64,000 bases of DNA, from NCBI RefSeq assembly GCF_011761635.1, contig NZ_JAASRN010000003.1, positions 1 to 64,000 on the forward strand, given 5' to 3'. Numbering within the stretch: position 1 is the first letter of the stretch; each line of letters opens with the position of its first letter. The notes under the pieces were generated by a model, which worked only from the letters and a program-made list of their open reading frames with translations, ran no database searches and was not told where the DNA came from. Origin of the DNA: Thermonema lapsum (lineage in GTDB: Bacteria; Bacteroidota; Bacteroidia; Cytophagales; Thermonemataceae). Below, in pieces: positions 16,866 through 26,823 of the stretch. A program made the position numbers and the translations under genes.

Positions 16866-17309
16866 AATGCAGGTAGAATTTTAAAATGAGCATGCCTTTG
16901 TTTGCCTTATAAATATACGGAAATGTAGGAAAAGAAGCGATGCTTGGAAGGTTAAAACAACTTTTTAGTTAGGTGTTTTCTCTTTAAGTTTACATGAGAT
17001 AATAAAAGTTCTTTCTCTTATTTGCTACCATGAATGTTCAAAAATCTATACAAAGCGAGCGATTGTTAAGAGCAGTAACAAGAACAAACAAGAAAGAATT
17101 TTTTGCATTATTTCTCAAATTTGAATTACGGGTTCATTCCTAAGTCAAGAACAAGAGCGTTCAACTTCGTGTTGCGGCAACTCAGGTCGTGAGTACGCTT
17201 CGATACCATCCTTGCTTTAAGAACCAACGGCTGTGTAAAACATTGTTTTTTGTACGAGACGAAGGCGTTCGTACAGTTCTTTCCAATTGCTTCTTGATGT
17301 GGTGGACGC
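16866..17309. other. intergenic region, no supported gene
   Basis: There is no intact gene in these 444 bases. A short plus-strand frame starts at an ATG at 17031 (MNVQKSIQSERLLRAVTRTN) and stops near 17140. The sequence beyond reads as fragments in shifting frames, which could be a decayed element, but I recognise no transposase. It contains the word TTCTCAAATTTGAA with TAAGTCAAGAACAA downstream, as in 610-650. Confidence 0.35.
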
Positions 17310-18185
17310 CTATCGCCTTCTCAACGGTTGTTGGGATTGGCGTTGAGTAGTGTCTTTTCGAATTACCACCGTTTTTTGGTCATAGCTTAGGGCTGCAAAT
17401 ACCCCCCAGCCGCCTTCTACTCCCGAAATAATATTGGCGGGCGGGGCAAAAGGGTTGCCGTTGGCACCGATAGCGTCGTCTACCGTTCGGAAGTAGTCAT
17501 AAAAGCGCCGGTCGATGTGATAGAGTATGACCTGCAAAGTGTCTTTGTCTTTGAAACGATAGGAAGTGCCCAGTGTTACCTCCCCGTTGGTAGCAAAGAG
17601 ACCACGATACACAAAATCCAATTTGTTGATAAGTTTTTGTGCACTGTCTTTTAAAATACGCATGCGGTAATAATTCTCTTGGTTCGGGTCTTCGGGGTGG
17701 CGTATGAGCAACAGGGCTTTGGCTGTGCTGCTTTTTTCTTCTTTGTTTTTGTCTTCAAATTCCCATGTAATTTCGGTGATAGGCACTTTGGGCAAAAAAG
17801 CTGTTTCGGCGGTGATGCGCCGCCCGCGTGTGTCTCTGATTTCAAGCCGATAGGTACCACCGCCCGTAGAATCCACCAACTTATCAGACACATAGTTGTA
17901 TATTTTGCCAGTGAGCGTGTCTAATTGTGGTTTATATTCAAGTAAAACGCTTTGCCCTCGGTGGGTAATCACCACCGTGGCGTCGTCAACGTTGGGCAGG
18001 GCAGGACTGCTGAAATAATTCACGCTCTCGGTAAGCAACAGACGATAGGGCTTGCCGTGCTCTAAGTAGCACTCTACCACCAATTTCGATTCATGTGCCG
18101 GCAATTTCACCTCTATGGTTTTTTCGAGGTTGCAGGCAAATAGACACAAGCCGGCAAATAATACATACACAAGCAGACGATACAT
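17310..18185 (-). CDS. DUF4249 family lipoprotein
   Basis: A 291-residue lipoprotein. The signal peptide ends in GLCLFAC, giving a lipid-modified Cys at about residue 18. The following text (IEVKLPAHESKLVVECYLE, then the GKPYRLLLTESVNYF and ATVVITHRGQ segments) matches the DUF4249 family, which in Bacteroidota is usually encoded directly after a TonB-dependent receptor, as here (4-base gap). It is likely an outer-membrane surface partner of that receptor in nutrient uptake. The substrate is unknown. Confidence 0.85.
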   Translation of the reverse strand: MYRLLVYVLFAGLCLFACNLEKTIEVKLPAHESKLVVECYLEHGKPYRLLLTESVNYFSSPALPNVDDATVVITHRGQSVLLEYKPQLDTLTGKIYNYVSDKLVDSTGGGTYRLEIRDTRGRRITAETAFLPKVPITEITWEFEDKNKEEKSSTAKALLLIRHPEDPNQENYYRMRILKDSAQKLINKLDFVYRGLFATNGEVTLGTSYRFKDKDTLQVILYHIDRRFYDYFRTVDDAIGANGNPFAPPANIISGVEGGWGVFAALSYDQKTVVIRKDTTQRQSQQPLRRR

Positions 18186-18189
18186 AGCA

Positions 18190-20541
18190 TTAAAATTTAA
18201 AATTCAGGGTGAAGGTAGGAATGATAGGGAATAGGGTTACCTGCTTCGCTTGGAAATACAAGGTTTGGTCGGTATTGGGGTCTTTTACTTCTTCAAAATA
18301 AACGAAGAAAGCATTGCGCCGGTTATAGACATTGTACACACTGAACATGATGCTTCCTTCGCCCCAGCGTGGACGCAGTTTATAGGTGAGGCTGACGTCG
18401 GCGCGGTGGTAGTCCGGTAAGCGATAATTGTTGCGCTCCGGATAAATAGGCACTACCACCGGGTTTTTGCCCGGCAAGTCTTGGTATATAAAGCGCCCCG
18501 TAGGCAGCGAAAAAGCATTGCCAGTGCCAAAGACAAAGTTGAAACCTGCTGACCACCTTTCGGTGAATCGGTGCATCAAGACTACCGACACATCGTGGCG
18601 TCGGTCATAGCGTGGAAAGAAAGGCTTTCCGTTGTTGATGGGAGCATTGCCGTTGCTGCTGTCGGCAAACTGACGGAAAGTCCACGATAGGGTATAGCCT
18701 ACCCAGCCGGTGGTGCGTCCTTTTTTCTTTTCTAAATACACTTCCCAGCCATAGCCCCACCCTTTGCCAAAGACGAACTCTTTGTCCAGATTGTCGTTGA
18801 AGAAAAGCTGTGCGCCGTCTTTGTAATCTATTTGGTTTGCCATCCATTTGTAATATACCTCTGTGTTGAAAAAGAAGTTACCTTTTGCAAGCGTGCGGCT
18901 CATGCCTATAGCTACTTGTTGCGACTGTTGGGGGGCTACCACACGGTTCGAAGGATACCAAATGTCAGTAGGAAGGCTGGTGCCCGAGTTCGACACCAAA
19001 TGCACATACTGGTTCATGAGCGCATAGCCAGCTTTGAAAGAAGTTTTGTCTGAGGCACGCCAACGCACCGAAGCCCGTGGTTCTATGCCATAGTACCATT
19101 TGCCTTGATTGCTGAAGGCTGACACACGCAAGCCTATTTCACTGCGCCAGCGTTCGCTCCAGTCTATGTCGTCCTGTATGTAGGCGCCCATCTCATGCCC
19201 CTCGAAGTTCTGCCCCGACTCGAAATCCACACGTCTGTCTTCGCTTTTAAAACGCAGGCGGCTCACTTCAAACTGATGGTAGGTGTGTTGATAACCAAAG
19301 CGTATGAAATGTTTTCTGTTGGGGCTATACTCGAAATCCAACTTGCCGTTATAGTCACGTATGCTCGAGCCTATGTTGAAGTTGAAGGCATTGAATTGGT
19401 TGTTAATTTGATATTTGTAGTCAGAAAAGATAAAAGAGGCATTCATGAACAAGCGCGGATGGATGATGTGGTTCCATCGCAAAGTGCTGGTAGCATTGCC
19501 CCAATCGAAATTGAAGTTGAAATTGTTGTTGTTGAATTGAAATACATCTCTACCAAAATAACCACTCAGGAACAAGCGGTTTTTTTCATCCAACTCCACG
19601 TTTACCTTTGTATTCAAGTCATAGAAGTAATAGTCGGGGATGGGGTTATAGTCTGGGTTGTCTTTGTTGGCTTTATTGATTTGCCTTGTGATGAGGTCGA
19701 AATAAGTGCGGCGCCCCGACACAATAAACGAAGCTTTGTCTTTCACAAGGGGGGCTTCCAGTGTCAAGCGGGAAGAAATAAGCCCCACGCCTCCTTCGCC
19801 GCTGAACTGCTGTTTGTTGCCTTCTTTGAGCCGTACATCCAGCACCGAAGACAAACGACCGCCAAATTTGGCAGGAAAATCACCTTTGTACAAGGTAACA
19901 TCTTTTACCGCATCGGGGTTGAAGATGCTGAAGAAACCGAAGAGATGGGAAGGGTTATATACCAAGGCTTCATCTAAAAGGATGAGGTTTTGGTCGGCAC
20001 CGCCACCGCGCACATACAGCCCGCTGCTGCCTTCACTGCCCGACTGCACGCCCGGCTTCAGTTGTAGTGCTTTGACCAAATCGGCTTCGCCAAAAATTAT
20101 CGGAATGCTTTTTACTTCTTCCATAGTCAAGCGCTCTACGCTCATCTGTGGGGCATCGAGCTTCTCTTGGAAGGGGTCTGTACTGATAACCACCTGTTGT
20201 ATGGACAAGGCTTCGGGGCGGAGGCGTATGTCAAGCCGACGATCGCGGCTCAAGTACACTTGCTGTACTACCTTTTCATAGCCTATGAAATAAAACTCTA
20301 TGGTGAGCGTATCACCGGCAGGCAGGCTCAAAGAATAAAAACCATACTCATTGGTAACGGCTCCTATTTTTAGTGAAGGCACCGACACGGTAACTCCTAT
20401 CAAATCTTCGCCTGTTTCGGCGTCTTTTACATAGCCGCTGATGGTATGGCGGGGGGTGGGGGCTTGCTGTGCTTGCGTATGGTAGAAGGGGATGCAAGCC
20501 ACCATGCCCACGCAGAGCCATAAGAACAGTATTTTTTTCAT
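18190..20541 (-). CDS. TonB-dependent receptor with carboxypeptidase-like N-terminal domain
   Basis: An outer-membrane active transporter of about 783 residues. I choose the start at 20541 (MKKILFLWLC), which gives a normal signal peptide; the longer frame adds 18 hydrophobic residues. A carboxypeptidase-regulatory-like domain follows (HTISGYVKDAETGEDLIGVT, about 30-115), then the plug (EADLVKALQLKPGVQSGSEG, LYVRGGGADQNLILLDEALV) and a beta-barrel ending in FTLNFKF. It pairs with the DUF4249 lipoprotein downstream. The plug type resembles non-SusC receptors, so the substrate (metal chelate, peptide or sugar) is not predictable. Confidence 0.92.
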   Translation of the reverse strand: MKKILFLWLCVGMVACIPFYHTQAQQAPTPRHTISGYVKDAETGEDLIGVTVSVPSLKIGAVTNEYGFYSLSLPAGDTLTIEFYFIGYEKVVQQVYLSRDRRLDIRLRPEALSIQQVVISTDPFQEKLDAPQMSVERLTMEEVKSIPIIFGEADLVKALQLKPGVQSGSEGSSGLYVRGGGADQNLILLDEALVYNPSHLFGFFSIFNPDAVKDVTLYKGDFPAKFGGRLSSVLDVRLKEGNKQQFSGEGGVGLISSRLTLEAPLVKDKASFIVSGRRTYFDLITRQINKANKDNPDYNPIPDYYFYDLNTKVNVELDEKNRLFLSGYFGRDVFQFNNNNFNFNFDWGNATSTLRWNHIIHPRLFMNASFIFSDYKYQINNQFNAFNFNIGSSIRDYNGKLDFEYSPNRKHFIRFGYQHTYHQFEVSRLRFKSEDRRVDFESGQNFEGHEMGAYIQDDIDWSERWRSEIGLRVSAFSNQGKWYYGIEPRASVRWRASDKTSFKAGYALMNQYVHLVSNSGTSLPTDIWYPSNRVVAPQQSQQVAIGMSRTLAKGNFFFNTEVYYKWMANQIDYKDGAQLFFNDNLDKEFVFGKGWGYGWEVYLEKKKGRTTGWVGYTLSWTFRQFADSSNGNAPINNGKPFFPRYDRRHDVSVVLMHRFTERWSAGFNFVFGTGNAFSLPTGRFIYQDLPGKNPVVVPIYPERNNYRLPDYHRADVSLTYKLRPRWGEGSIMFSVYNVYNRRNAFFVYFEEVKDPNTDQTLYFQAKQVTLFPIIPTFTLNFKF

Positions 20542-20611
20542 TGTGAAGGTAGATTTTTCTAAAAAACAGAAGAAGCAAAAGATTGTTAGAGACAATGCCC
20601 TATTGCTTGGT

Positions 20612-21304
20612 TTATTTTGAGTCGTTACTGGAGAGAAGGTCTGGGCGTCGCTCTTGGGTGCGTTTCAACGACATCTCGTAGCGCCATTCCTCTATGGCTT
20701 TATGATTGCCTGACAGCAAGACATCAGGCACCTTCCAGCCACGAAAGTCGGCGGGGCGAGTATAGACGGGCGGTGCCAGCAGATTGTCTTGAAAAGAGTC
20801 CGTCAGGGCAGAGGTTTCGTCGGAGAGCACCCCCGGAATCAAACGGATGACAGCATCGGCAACTACAGCGGCAGCCAGCTCTCCGCCCGAAAGCACATAG
20901 TCGCCGATGCTTATTTCGCGAGTAACGAAATGTTCACGCACGCGCTCATCTATTCCTTTGTAGTGTCCGCACAACAGTATCAAATTTTGCTTGCCAGAAA
21001 GCTCGTTGGCATCGGCTTGTTTGAACGGTTTGCCGTCTGGAGTCAAGTAGATGATTTCATCGTAGGAGCGTTCGCTTTGCAGTTTTTCAATGCAACGTGC
21101 TATTGGCTCAATCATAAGCACCATGCCGGCGCCACCACCAAAAGGGTAGTCATCCACTTGGCGGTATTTGTTGGTGGCATAGTCGCGCAGGTTGTGCAGC
21201 TGTATTTCCACCAAGCCTTTATCTTGGGCTCTTTTGGGGATGGAGTGAAACAAAAAACCTTCTATCAGCTCCGGAAGAACCGTGATAATATCGATGCGCA
21301 TCAT
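20612..21304 (-). CDS. trmD: tRNA (guanine-N1)-methyltransferase
   Basis: A SPOUT-class methyltransferase of 230 residues that makes m1G37 in tRNAs and prevents frameshifting. Family signatures: [29 protein letters not shown] (about 55-66), and the trefoil-knot [20 protein letters not shown] plus [13 protein letters not shown] (about 110-146). It sits 18 bases after a lipoprotein gene and upstream of the TonB receptor on the same strand. In many bacteria trmD is next to rplS; here rplS lies 21 kb away. Confidence 0.95.
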   Translation of the reverse strand: MMRIDIITVLPELIEGFLFHSIPKRAQDKGLVEIQLHNLRDYATNKYRQVDDYPFGGGAGMVLMIEPIARCIEKLQSERSYDEIIYLTPDGKPFKQADANELSGKQNLILLCGHYKGIDERVREHFVTREISIGDYVLSGGELAAAVVADAVIRLIPGVLSDETSALTDSFQDNLLAPPVYTRPADFRGWKVPDVLLSGNHKAIEEWRYEMSLKRTQERRPDLLSSNDSK

Positions 21305-21322
21305 AGTGTAGTTGCTTTTATT

Positions 21323-21973
21323 TTAAAGCTGAAGAGGCATATAGCGAATGCGTATGCCGGGGGCTTGTTTGATGGTTTTTTTCTCTAAAACTACTCGGTA
21401 GGCGGCAGGGCTTTCCCATGCTGCCTGCTTGCCCTTTTCTTCTTTGGTGGGCTTTCCGTAACGTGCCGTGTAGTAATCATACATTTTGTCATACCATGCG
21501 TTGGCATCGGCTTGGTATATGTCGATGACGATGGATTCGACCAGTTGATGCGTCAGGCTGTCGGTGAAGTATTGTATGTCAATCATTTCGGCGCGTCGCC
21601 GGTTGAGGTCTATGCTAAAAGTTTTGAAACAGCTGTCGTCTTCTATTAGCCATGCTTGCTCGTGCTGTAGGACTTTTTGTATGCTATCGCCTAAATAAAA
21701 CCCGCGCACCACGCCTGTGTCGCTGCCAATGATTAGCTGCACTTCAGCTGCTTGCTCTTTCAAGGCGATGGGCTGCTCGAGGTGTATGTTTTTTTTTACC
21801 GTTTCTGCCCATGCTTGTGGTATCGACAAAGAGTGGCTGTTTTGGTTTTGCGTTTGTGTCTTCAGGCTATCGTTTGTGGCAGTTTGCTTTTCTTTTTGCG
21901 AGTCGGTGTAGCAGGCTGTCATAAATACAGCCATGAAAAAGAAGATAAGGCACTGTAAATAATGCTTTTGCAT
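21323..21973 (-). CDS. putative lipoprotein of unknown function
   Basis: The start at 21973 (MQKHYLQCLIFFFMAVFMTAC) gives a lipoprotein signal peptide with lipid-Cys at about residue 21; a longer frame starts at 22036. A Gln/Asn/Thr-rich linker (about 22-50) leads to a domain of alternating strands and helices with WLIEDDSCFKTFSIDLNRRR and the tail ARYGKPTKEEKGKQAAWESP, compatible with a small periplasmic or outer-membrane anchored domain. No family is recognised. It precedes trmD by 18 bases. TATCTTTG on the minus strand at 21993-22000 may be its -7 element. Confidence 0.65.
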   Translation of the reverse strand: MQKHYLQCLIFFFMAVFMTACYTDSQKEKQTATNDSLKTQTQNQNSHSLSIPQAWAETVKKNIHLEQPIALKEQAAEVQLIIGSDTGVVRGFYLGDSIQKVLQHEQAWLIEDDSCFKTFSIDLNRRRAEMIDIQYFTDSLTHQLVESIVIDIYQADANAWYDKMYDYYTARYGKPTKEEKGKQAAWESPAAYRVVLEKKTIKQAPGIRIRYMPLQL

Positions 21974-22025
21974 GATGCTCAGTTGCTTTGTGCAAAGATA
22001 CTGAAAGATAGGTATTTCACGTAAT

Positions 22026-22061
22026 AAAAACAGCACCCGTTGGGCAGGTGCTGCTGTTTTT
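22026..22061 (-). terminator. terminator of nrdA
   Basis: Hairpin with CACC/GGTG and AAAAACAG/CTGTTTTT paired around a 3-base bulge. On the minus strand it ends in TTTTTATT, 18 bases after the nrdA stop. Confidence 0.7.
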
Positions 22062-22078
22062 CAATGTTTTACGCTGCA

Positions 22079-24433
22079 TCAGGCGCTGCAGGATTCGCAT
22101 CCGTCGGGGTCGTCGAGCGAGCAGCTGATGGCATTTTGCTGCTGTTCACGGCTCAGTTCTTGTTGTATTTTTTGGTCAACCGTAAACTTGATGGCTTGGG
22201 CAGCCGGCTGCGTGCGCAGATAGTACATGCCCGTCTTCAAGCCTTTTTCCCATGCGTAGAAGTGCATAGAGGTGAGTTTGCCGAAGTTGGGCTCTGCCAT
22301 GAATATGTTCAAGCTCTGACTTTGGCAGATGAAGGCGCCGCGGTCCGCTGCCATGTCGATAATGGTTTTTTGCTTGATTTCCCAAGCTGTTTTATACAAA
22401 TCTTTGATGTGCTGCGGAATTTCTTTGATGTTTTGCACCGAGCCGTTGGCAGCCATCAGTTTGTTGCGCATGGTTTCATCCCACAAGCCCAGCTTGATGA
22501 GGTCGTGCAGCAGGTATTTGTTCACCACGATGAATTCGCCCGAAAGCACGCGGCGCACGTACATGTTGGAAGTAAAGGGCTCGAAGCATTCGTTATTGCC
22601 TAATATCTGCGAGGTGGAAGCCGTAGGCATAGGCGCAAGCAATAGCGAATTGCGTACGCCGTATTGGAGTATTTTCTGACGGAGGGCTTCCCAATCCCAG
22701 CGTCCTGAGGTGGGTTTTACGCCCCACATATCGAATTGGAAGATACCTTGTGAAATAGGCGAGCCCTCGTAGGTCTCATAAGGACCTTCTTTTTGAGCCA
22801 GCTCCATAGAGGCTTCCAGTGCGGCATAGTAGATAGTCTCGAAGATGTCTTTGTTCAAACCGCGCGCTTCTTCTGAATCGTAAGGCATGCGCAGCATCAC
22901 GAAGGTATCGGCTAAGCCTTGCACGCCAATGCCGATGGGTCGATGCCGAAGGTTCGATTTGCGCGCTTCGGGAACAGGGTAGTAGTTGATATCAATGATT
23001 TTGTTTAGGTTGCGGGTAACTACTTTGGTGATTTCGTAAAGCTTTTGATGGTCAAATTTGCCATCTTTCACAAAGCGAGGCAAAGAGATAGAAGCCAGGT
23101 TGCAGACGGCAATTTCATCGGGGGCGGTGTACTCTATAATTTCGGTACACAGGTTGCTTGACTGAATGGTGCCAAGGTTCTTTTGATTCGATTTGCGGTT
23201 GGCATGGTCTTTATAAAGCATGTAGGGGGTGCCGGTCTCCACCTGCGATTCCAATATTTCGAACCACAGGTCTTGGGCGCGTACTACCTTGCGGGCACGT
23301 CCTTCACGTTCATATTTTTCATACAGACGCTCAAACTCTTCGCCGTAGGTTTCATGCAAGCCGGGGGCTTCGTTGGGGCAAAAGAGCGACCATTCGCCGT
23401 CTTCTTTCACCCGTTTCATGAACAGGTCGGGAATCCATAGAGCATAGAAAAGGTCGCGGGCACGCAGCTCTTCCTTGCCATGGTTCTTTTTCAACTGCAA
23501 AAACTCGAAGATGTCGGCATGCCAAGGCTCTAAGTAAATGGCAAAGGCACCTTTGCGTTTGCCGCCCCCTTGGTCCACGTAGCGTGCGGTGTCGTTGAAT
23601 ACGCGCAGCATGGGCACTATGCCGTTTGAGGTGCCGTTGGTGCCGCGTATGTAAGAGCCCGTTGCCCGTATTTTATGAATAGACAAGCCTATGCCCCCTG
23701 CCGCTTGCGAAATTAAAGCACATTGCTTGAGGGTTTCGTAAATCCCTTCGATGCTGTCTTCTTTCATTTGCACCAAGAAGCACGAAGACAATTGGGGCTT
23801 GGGGGTGCCGGCATTGAAGAGCGTAGGGGTGGCATGAATGAACCACTTCTCCGACATCAGATGGTAGGTTTCAATAGCCGCATCGATGTCGTCTTTATGG
23901 ATGCCTACGGCTACGCGCATGAACAGGTGCTGCGGGCGCTCCACGATTTTGCCGTTGAGCTTGAGCAAGTAAGAGCGTTCAAGCGTTTTGTAGCCGAAGT
24001 AATCGAAGTAATAGTCCCGTTCATAGTTGATAGCGGCATCGAGGCGGGCGGCGTGTTTGCGCACCACTTCATACACATCTTTGGCAATCAGTGAAGCGTT
24101 TTGCCCGGTTTTGGGGTCTACATACTCGTAGAGCCGCTTCATGGTATTGGAAAACGACTGGCTCGTGACTTTGTGTAGATTGGAAATGGCAATGCGCGCC
24201 GCAAGGATGGCGTAGTCTGGGTGGATGGTAGCCATAGAAGCCGCCGTTTTTGCCGCCAGCTCGTCCAGCTCTGTGGTAGGGATGCGGTCGTAAATACCGG
24301 CAATCACCCGCTTGGCAATCTCGACTGGCTCGATATAGTTGGTATCGAGTCCATCACACAGTTTTTCTATGCGCGCCGTAATCTTGTCGAACTTCACCGA
24401 TTCGAGGCGCCCGTCTCTCTTCGTAACTAACAC
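22079..24433 (-). CDS. nrdA: ribonucleoside-diphosphate reductase, alpha subunit (class Ia)
   Basis: Catalytic subunit of aerobic ribonucleotide reductase, 784 residues. An N-terminal ATP-cone ([20 protein letters not shown]) allows allosteric activity control. Active-site features: the first redox Cys in [10 protein letters not shown], the NLCTEIIE loop with radical Cys and Glu, the second redox Cys in [28 protein letters not shown], and the tandem Tyr in GMYYLRTQ that passes the radical. The C-terminal CESC is the re-reduction pair. The partner nrdB is not adjacent, which is unusual. It is flanked by a 384-base upstream region and a downstream terminator. Confidence 0.95.
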   Translation of the reverse strand: MLVTKRDGRLESVKFDKITARIEKLCDGLDTNYIEPVEIAKRVIAGIYDRIPTTELDELAAKTAASMATIHPDYAILAARIAISNLHKVTSQSFSNTMKRLYEYVDPKTGQNASLIAKDVYEVVRKHAARLDAAINYERDYYFDYFGYKTLERSYLLKLNGKIVERPQHLFMRVAVGIHKDDIDAAIETYHLMSEKWFIHATPTLFNAGTPKPQLSSCFLVQMKEDSIEGIYETLKQCALISQAAGGIGLSIHKIRATGSYIRGTNGTSNGIVPMLRVFNDTARYVDQGGGKRKGAFAIYLEPWHADIFEFLQLKKNHGKEELRARDLFYALWIPDLFMKRVKEDGEWSLFCPNEAPGLHETYGEEFERLYEKYEREGRARKVVRAQDLWFEILESQVETGTPYMLYKDHANRKSNQKNLGTIQSSNLCTEIIEYTAPDEIAVCNLASISLPRFVKDGKFDHQKLYEITKVVTRNLNKIIDINYYPVPEARKSNLRHRPIGIGVQGLADTFVMLRMPYDSEEARGLNKDIFETIYYAALEASMELAQKEGPYETYEGSPISQGIFQFDMWGVKPTSGRWDWEALRQKILQYGVRNSLLLAPMPTASTSQILGNNECFEPFTSNMYVRRVLSGEFIVVNKYLLHDLIKLGLWDETMRNKLMAANGSVQNIKEIPQHIKDLYKTAWEIKQKTIIDMAADRGAFICQSQSLNIFMAEPNFGKLTSMHFYAWEKGLKTGMYYLRTQPAAQAIKFTVDQKIQQELSREQQQNAISCSLDDPDGCESCSA

Positions 24434-24817
24434 TTTGATATGTAATTTTTTAGGTTATACACAATGAAATTTATGTCTTGGTTCATTAAACGCTTACTGA
24501 GGGATAATAGTTTTTTAATAAGATGATTTTGTTGTAAGTGCTTGTTTTTTAGTGTTTTATGTTTTAAGAGTATCTTTTTGGGCAAACACAAAGATTAAAA
24601 AAACAAAATGCAAAATCAAAGAAGAGCGAATTGTCTTATTTTTGGTGTATGTAATTTTGTTTTTGTTTTTGAATGAAAACAATTCTTGAATATGCTTTTT
24701 TAAGGAATAGAAAGCAAATAAAACCAAGACATACAGCCTGTAAAGACTGTATGCCTTTTGCTATTAGGAAATAAGTATTTTTTCTCTGTTTAGTCGGAGT
24801 GTGTAATTTTTGATAAA
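24434..24817. other. AT-rich intergenic region upstream of nrdA
   Basis: No gene is supported. A minus-strand 61-codon frame (24636-24821) starts just upstream of the crtI stop and is Lys/Phe-rich AT-driven sequence. The hairpin at 24730-24753 (CATACAG/CTGTATG) may terminate crtI. The rest could hold the nrdA promoter and an NrdR-type operator, but no exact copy of a paired NrdR-box was found. Confidence 0.5.
24730..24753 (-). terminator. weak hairpin downstream of crtI
   Basis: A 7-base perfect stem (24730-24736 with 24747-24753) with a 10-base loop, about 65 bases after the crtI stop in minus-strand direction. It is followed by TCTTGGTTTTAT. Function as terminator is plausible but weak. 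Confidence 0.35.
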
Positions 24818-26302
24818 TCAATTTTTTGAGAAGTGCTTTTGTATGTAATCGGCAACCACCTGACCGGAGATGAGTGCAGGAGGTACTCCCGGACCGGGCA
24901 CGGTCAACTGTCCTGTGAAGTACAAGTTGCTGACTTTCTTGCTTTTGATGCGTGGGCGGAAGAGGGCTGTTTGCATCAATGTATTTGCCAAGCCGTAGGC
25001 ATTGCCCTTGAAGGCATGATAATCACGCACAAAATCGCTGCCGGCATACGACTCTTGCACTTCTATAAAGGGGCGGATGCTTTCGCCTGTGTAGTACTCC
25101 AGCCGCTTCATGATTTGTTCGAAATAGCGGGCACGCACTGCGGCTGTGTCTTGCAAGCCGGCGGCAATGGGAATGAGCAACACCAAGTTTTCTTTGCCTT
25201 CAGGGGCTACTTGGGGGTCGGTAATCGATGATGCCGAAAGGTAAAACAAAGGGTTCCGAGGCCATTGGGGGCGGGTATAGATGTCGTGGGCATGTTGTTC
25301 GAAATCTTCATCGAAGAAAAGCACATGATGGCGCAGGTTCTTTATTTTCTTGCTTATGCCCAAGTAATAAAGCAGGGCAGAAGGTGCCATCGTGCGTTTT
25401 TGCCAGTATGTTTCACTGTATTGGCGGTAGGCAGGTTCCAGCAGCTGGCTTTCTACGTGGTGATAATCGGCACCAGCTACTACCACGTCGGCTTCATAAC
25501 TTCTGTTATTGGTGTGCACTGCCTGCGCTTTGCCTTGGTTTACCTCTATCCGCTCTACTTCTGCACCGCAAACAAGCTCCACGCCTTGTTCTTGCGCCAG
25601 CCGCAGCATGCCTTCCACTACGCTGTACATGCCGCCTATGGGATACCAAGTGCCCAGTGCCACATCGGCATAGTTCATCAGGCTGTAAAGGGCAGGGGTA
25701 TTTTTGGGCGTAGCCCCCAAAAACAAAATAGGAAACTCCATCAGCTCGATGAGCTTGGGGTGCTTGAAGAATTTGCGCACGTGTTTATGGAAAGACTGCA
25801 GTGCTTGCATGCGCAGTATATCTATGAGCAATTTAGGGTCTGCAAACTCCCATGCCGAAAGAGAGGGCTTATAGACCAGCTTGCCTACGCCCACTTCATA
25901 CTTATAGGCAGCTTCTTGAAGAAACTGCTCGAGACGCTGGCTGCTGCCCGGCTCATAGGATTCGCACAGCGCTTTGAACTCATCCATGCGGGCAGGTATG
26001 TCCACTTGTTCTTCTTTGCTGAAGACTACACGGTAAGAAGGGTCGAGGCGTTGTAGGGTATAGTAGTCTTCCACCCGCTTGCCGAAGCGTTGAAAATAGC
26101 GTTCAAATACGTCGGGCATCCAGTACCAGCTGGGACCCATATCGAAATGAAAACCTTGGCGTGAGAGGCGGCGTGCTCTTCCGCCAGCTTGTTCATTCTT
26201 TTCCAAGATGGTAACTTTCCATCCGTGCTGTGCCAGACAAGTGGCAGCAGCCAAACCGGCAAATCCGGCACCAATAACTACGGCTTTGGGTTGTGTGTTC
26301 AT
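24818..26302 (-). CDS. crtI: phytoene desaturase family FAD-dependent oxidoreductase
   Basis: A flavoprotein of about 494 residues. The start at 26302 (MNTQPKAVVIGAGFAGLAAA) places the FAD-binding Rossmann motif VIGAGFAGLAAATCL at the N-terminus, as is usual. The phytoene-desaturase signature GGRARRLSRQGFHFDMGPSW (about 35-54) and the C-terminal GQLTVPGPGVPPALISGQVV (about 465-484) place it in the CrtI/CrtN-type family. It probably desaturates or isomerises a C30/C40 carotenoid. No crtB, crtY or crtZ is nearby, so the pathway is scattered; it could also be a carotenoid ketolase/isomerase of the same family. Confidence 0.85.
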   Translation of the reverse strand: MNTQPKAVVIGAGFAGLAAATCLAQHGWKVTILEKNEQAGGRARRLSRQGFHFDMGPSWYWMPDVFERYFQRFGKRVEDYYTLQRLDPSYRVVFSKEEQVDIPARMDEFKALCESYEPGSSQRLEQFLQEAAYKYEVGVGKLVYKPSLSAWEFADPKLLIDILRMQALQSFHKHVRKFFKHPKLIELMEFPILFLGATPKNTPALYSLMNYADVALGTWYPIGGMYSVVEGMLRLAQEQGVELVCGAEVERIEVNQGKAQAVHTNNRSYEADVVVAGADYHHVESQLLEPAYRQYSETYWQKRTMAPSALLYYLGISKKIKNLRHHVLFFDEDFEQHAHDIYTRPQWPRNPLFYLSASSITDPQVAPEGKENLVLLIPIAAGLQDTAAVRARYFEQIMKRLEYYTGESIRPFIEVQESYAGSDFVRDYHAFKGNAYGLANTLMQTALFRPRIKSKKVSNLYFTGQLTVPGPGVPPALISGQVVADYIQKHFSKN

Positions 26303-26473
26303 GAATGCTTTGTACTTTTTTCTCGTTTCTAACAAGGAAATACTAAGAATGTTTGATTATGTGCGGCGTTCCTTCGAATGCTCATTTTTTTTCAGGAAGA
26401 CGCACGGGCGCCTATCTTGGCGTAAAATAGACTTTTTTCTGGTAAGCGTGAATGTATTTTTACCTTGGTAGGC
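26303..26473. other. intergenic DNA upstream of crtI, part of a longer gene-poor stretch
   Basis: The stretch from 26303 to 26823 lacks an intact gene. Apart from the possible GNAT remnant (26474-26689) and the strong hairpin at 26760-26802, I see nothing recognisable. It would hold the crtI promoter, but no exact TTTG-N20-TAnnTTTG pair was found. Confidence 0.4.
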
Positions 26474-26689
26474 TCAAAAACGAGGGGAGCTGGCTGCTGC
26501 TTTCAACGGAAATGCGAGCTGCCCGGTGGCTTGCGCACAAATGCTACCTTCCTTATAAAGGGGATGAACTTCAGGATAGATGGCGCTCCCAAGCTCTTCT
26601 CTTTGCTCTACAACAAACACTTGTTGGTGTAGTAGTATAGCATGAAAAAGTGAGGGGCAAAGCTGTAGCTGTTTTACTATACCTCGCAT
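26474..26689 (-). pseudogene. possible remnant of a GNAT/ElaA-like acetyltransferase
   Basis: A 71-codon frame (with ATG start) that reads like the N-terminal third of a GNAT acetyltransferase: LFHAILLHQQVFVVEQ matches the ElaA pattern of a helix then VFVVEQ, and AQATGQLA resembles the following strand. It then ends without the acetyl-CoA binding half, and the next 300 bases hold no continuation. It is likely a decaying gene fragment. The identification rests on a short pattern and is tentative. Confidence 0.35.
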
Positions 26690-26759
26690 GGAAGGGCAGG
26701 AAAAAGTAGCCCTGTGTATGGTTTCTTAAAAGCCGGCTTTATGGTATTGGGAAGGCAGA

Positions 26760-26802
26760 AAAGAAAAGGCAGCCTCTACTGCTGTGAGGCTGCCTTTTCT
26801 TT
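26760..26802 (-). terminator. strong terminator of grpE-dnaJ
   Basis: A perfect 17-base stem (26760-26776 with 26786-26802) with a 9-base loop, located 21 bases after the dnaJ stop. Both arms carry A/T runs at the outer end, so it could work on either strand. Confidence 0.85.
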
Positions 26803-26823
26803 GTTTTTATGTACTGAAAGAGA

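Noticed and set aside
24636-24821. 61-codon frame downstream of crtI
   Set aside because: Low-complexity translation in an AT-rich intergenic gap, and it contains a hairpin.
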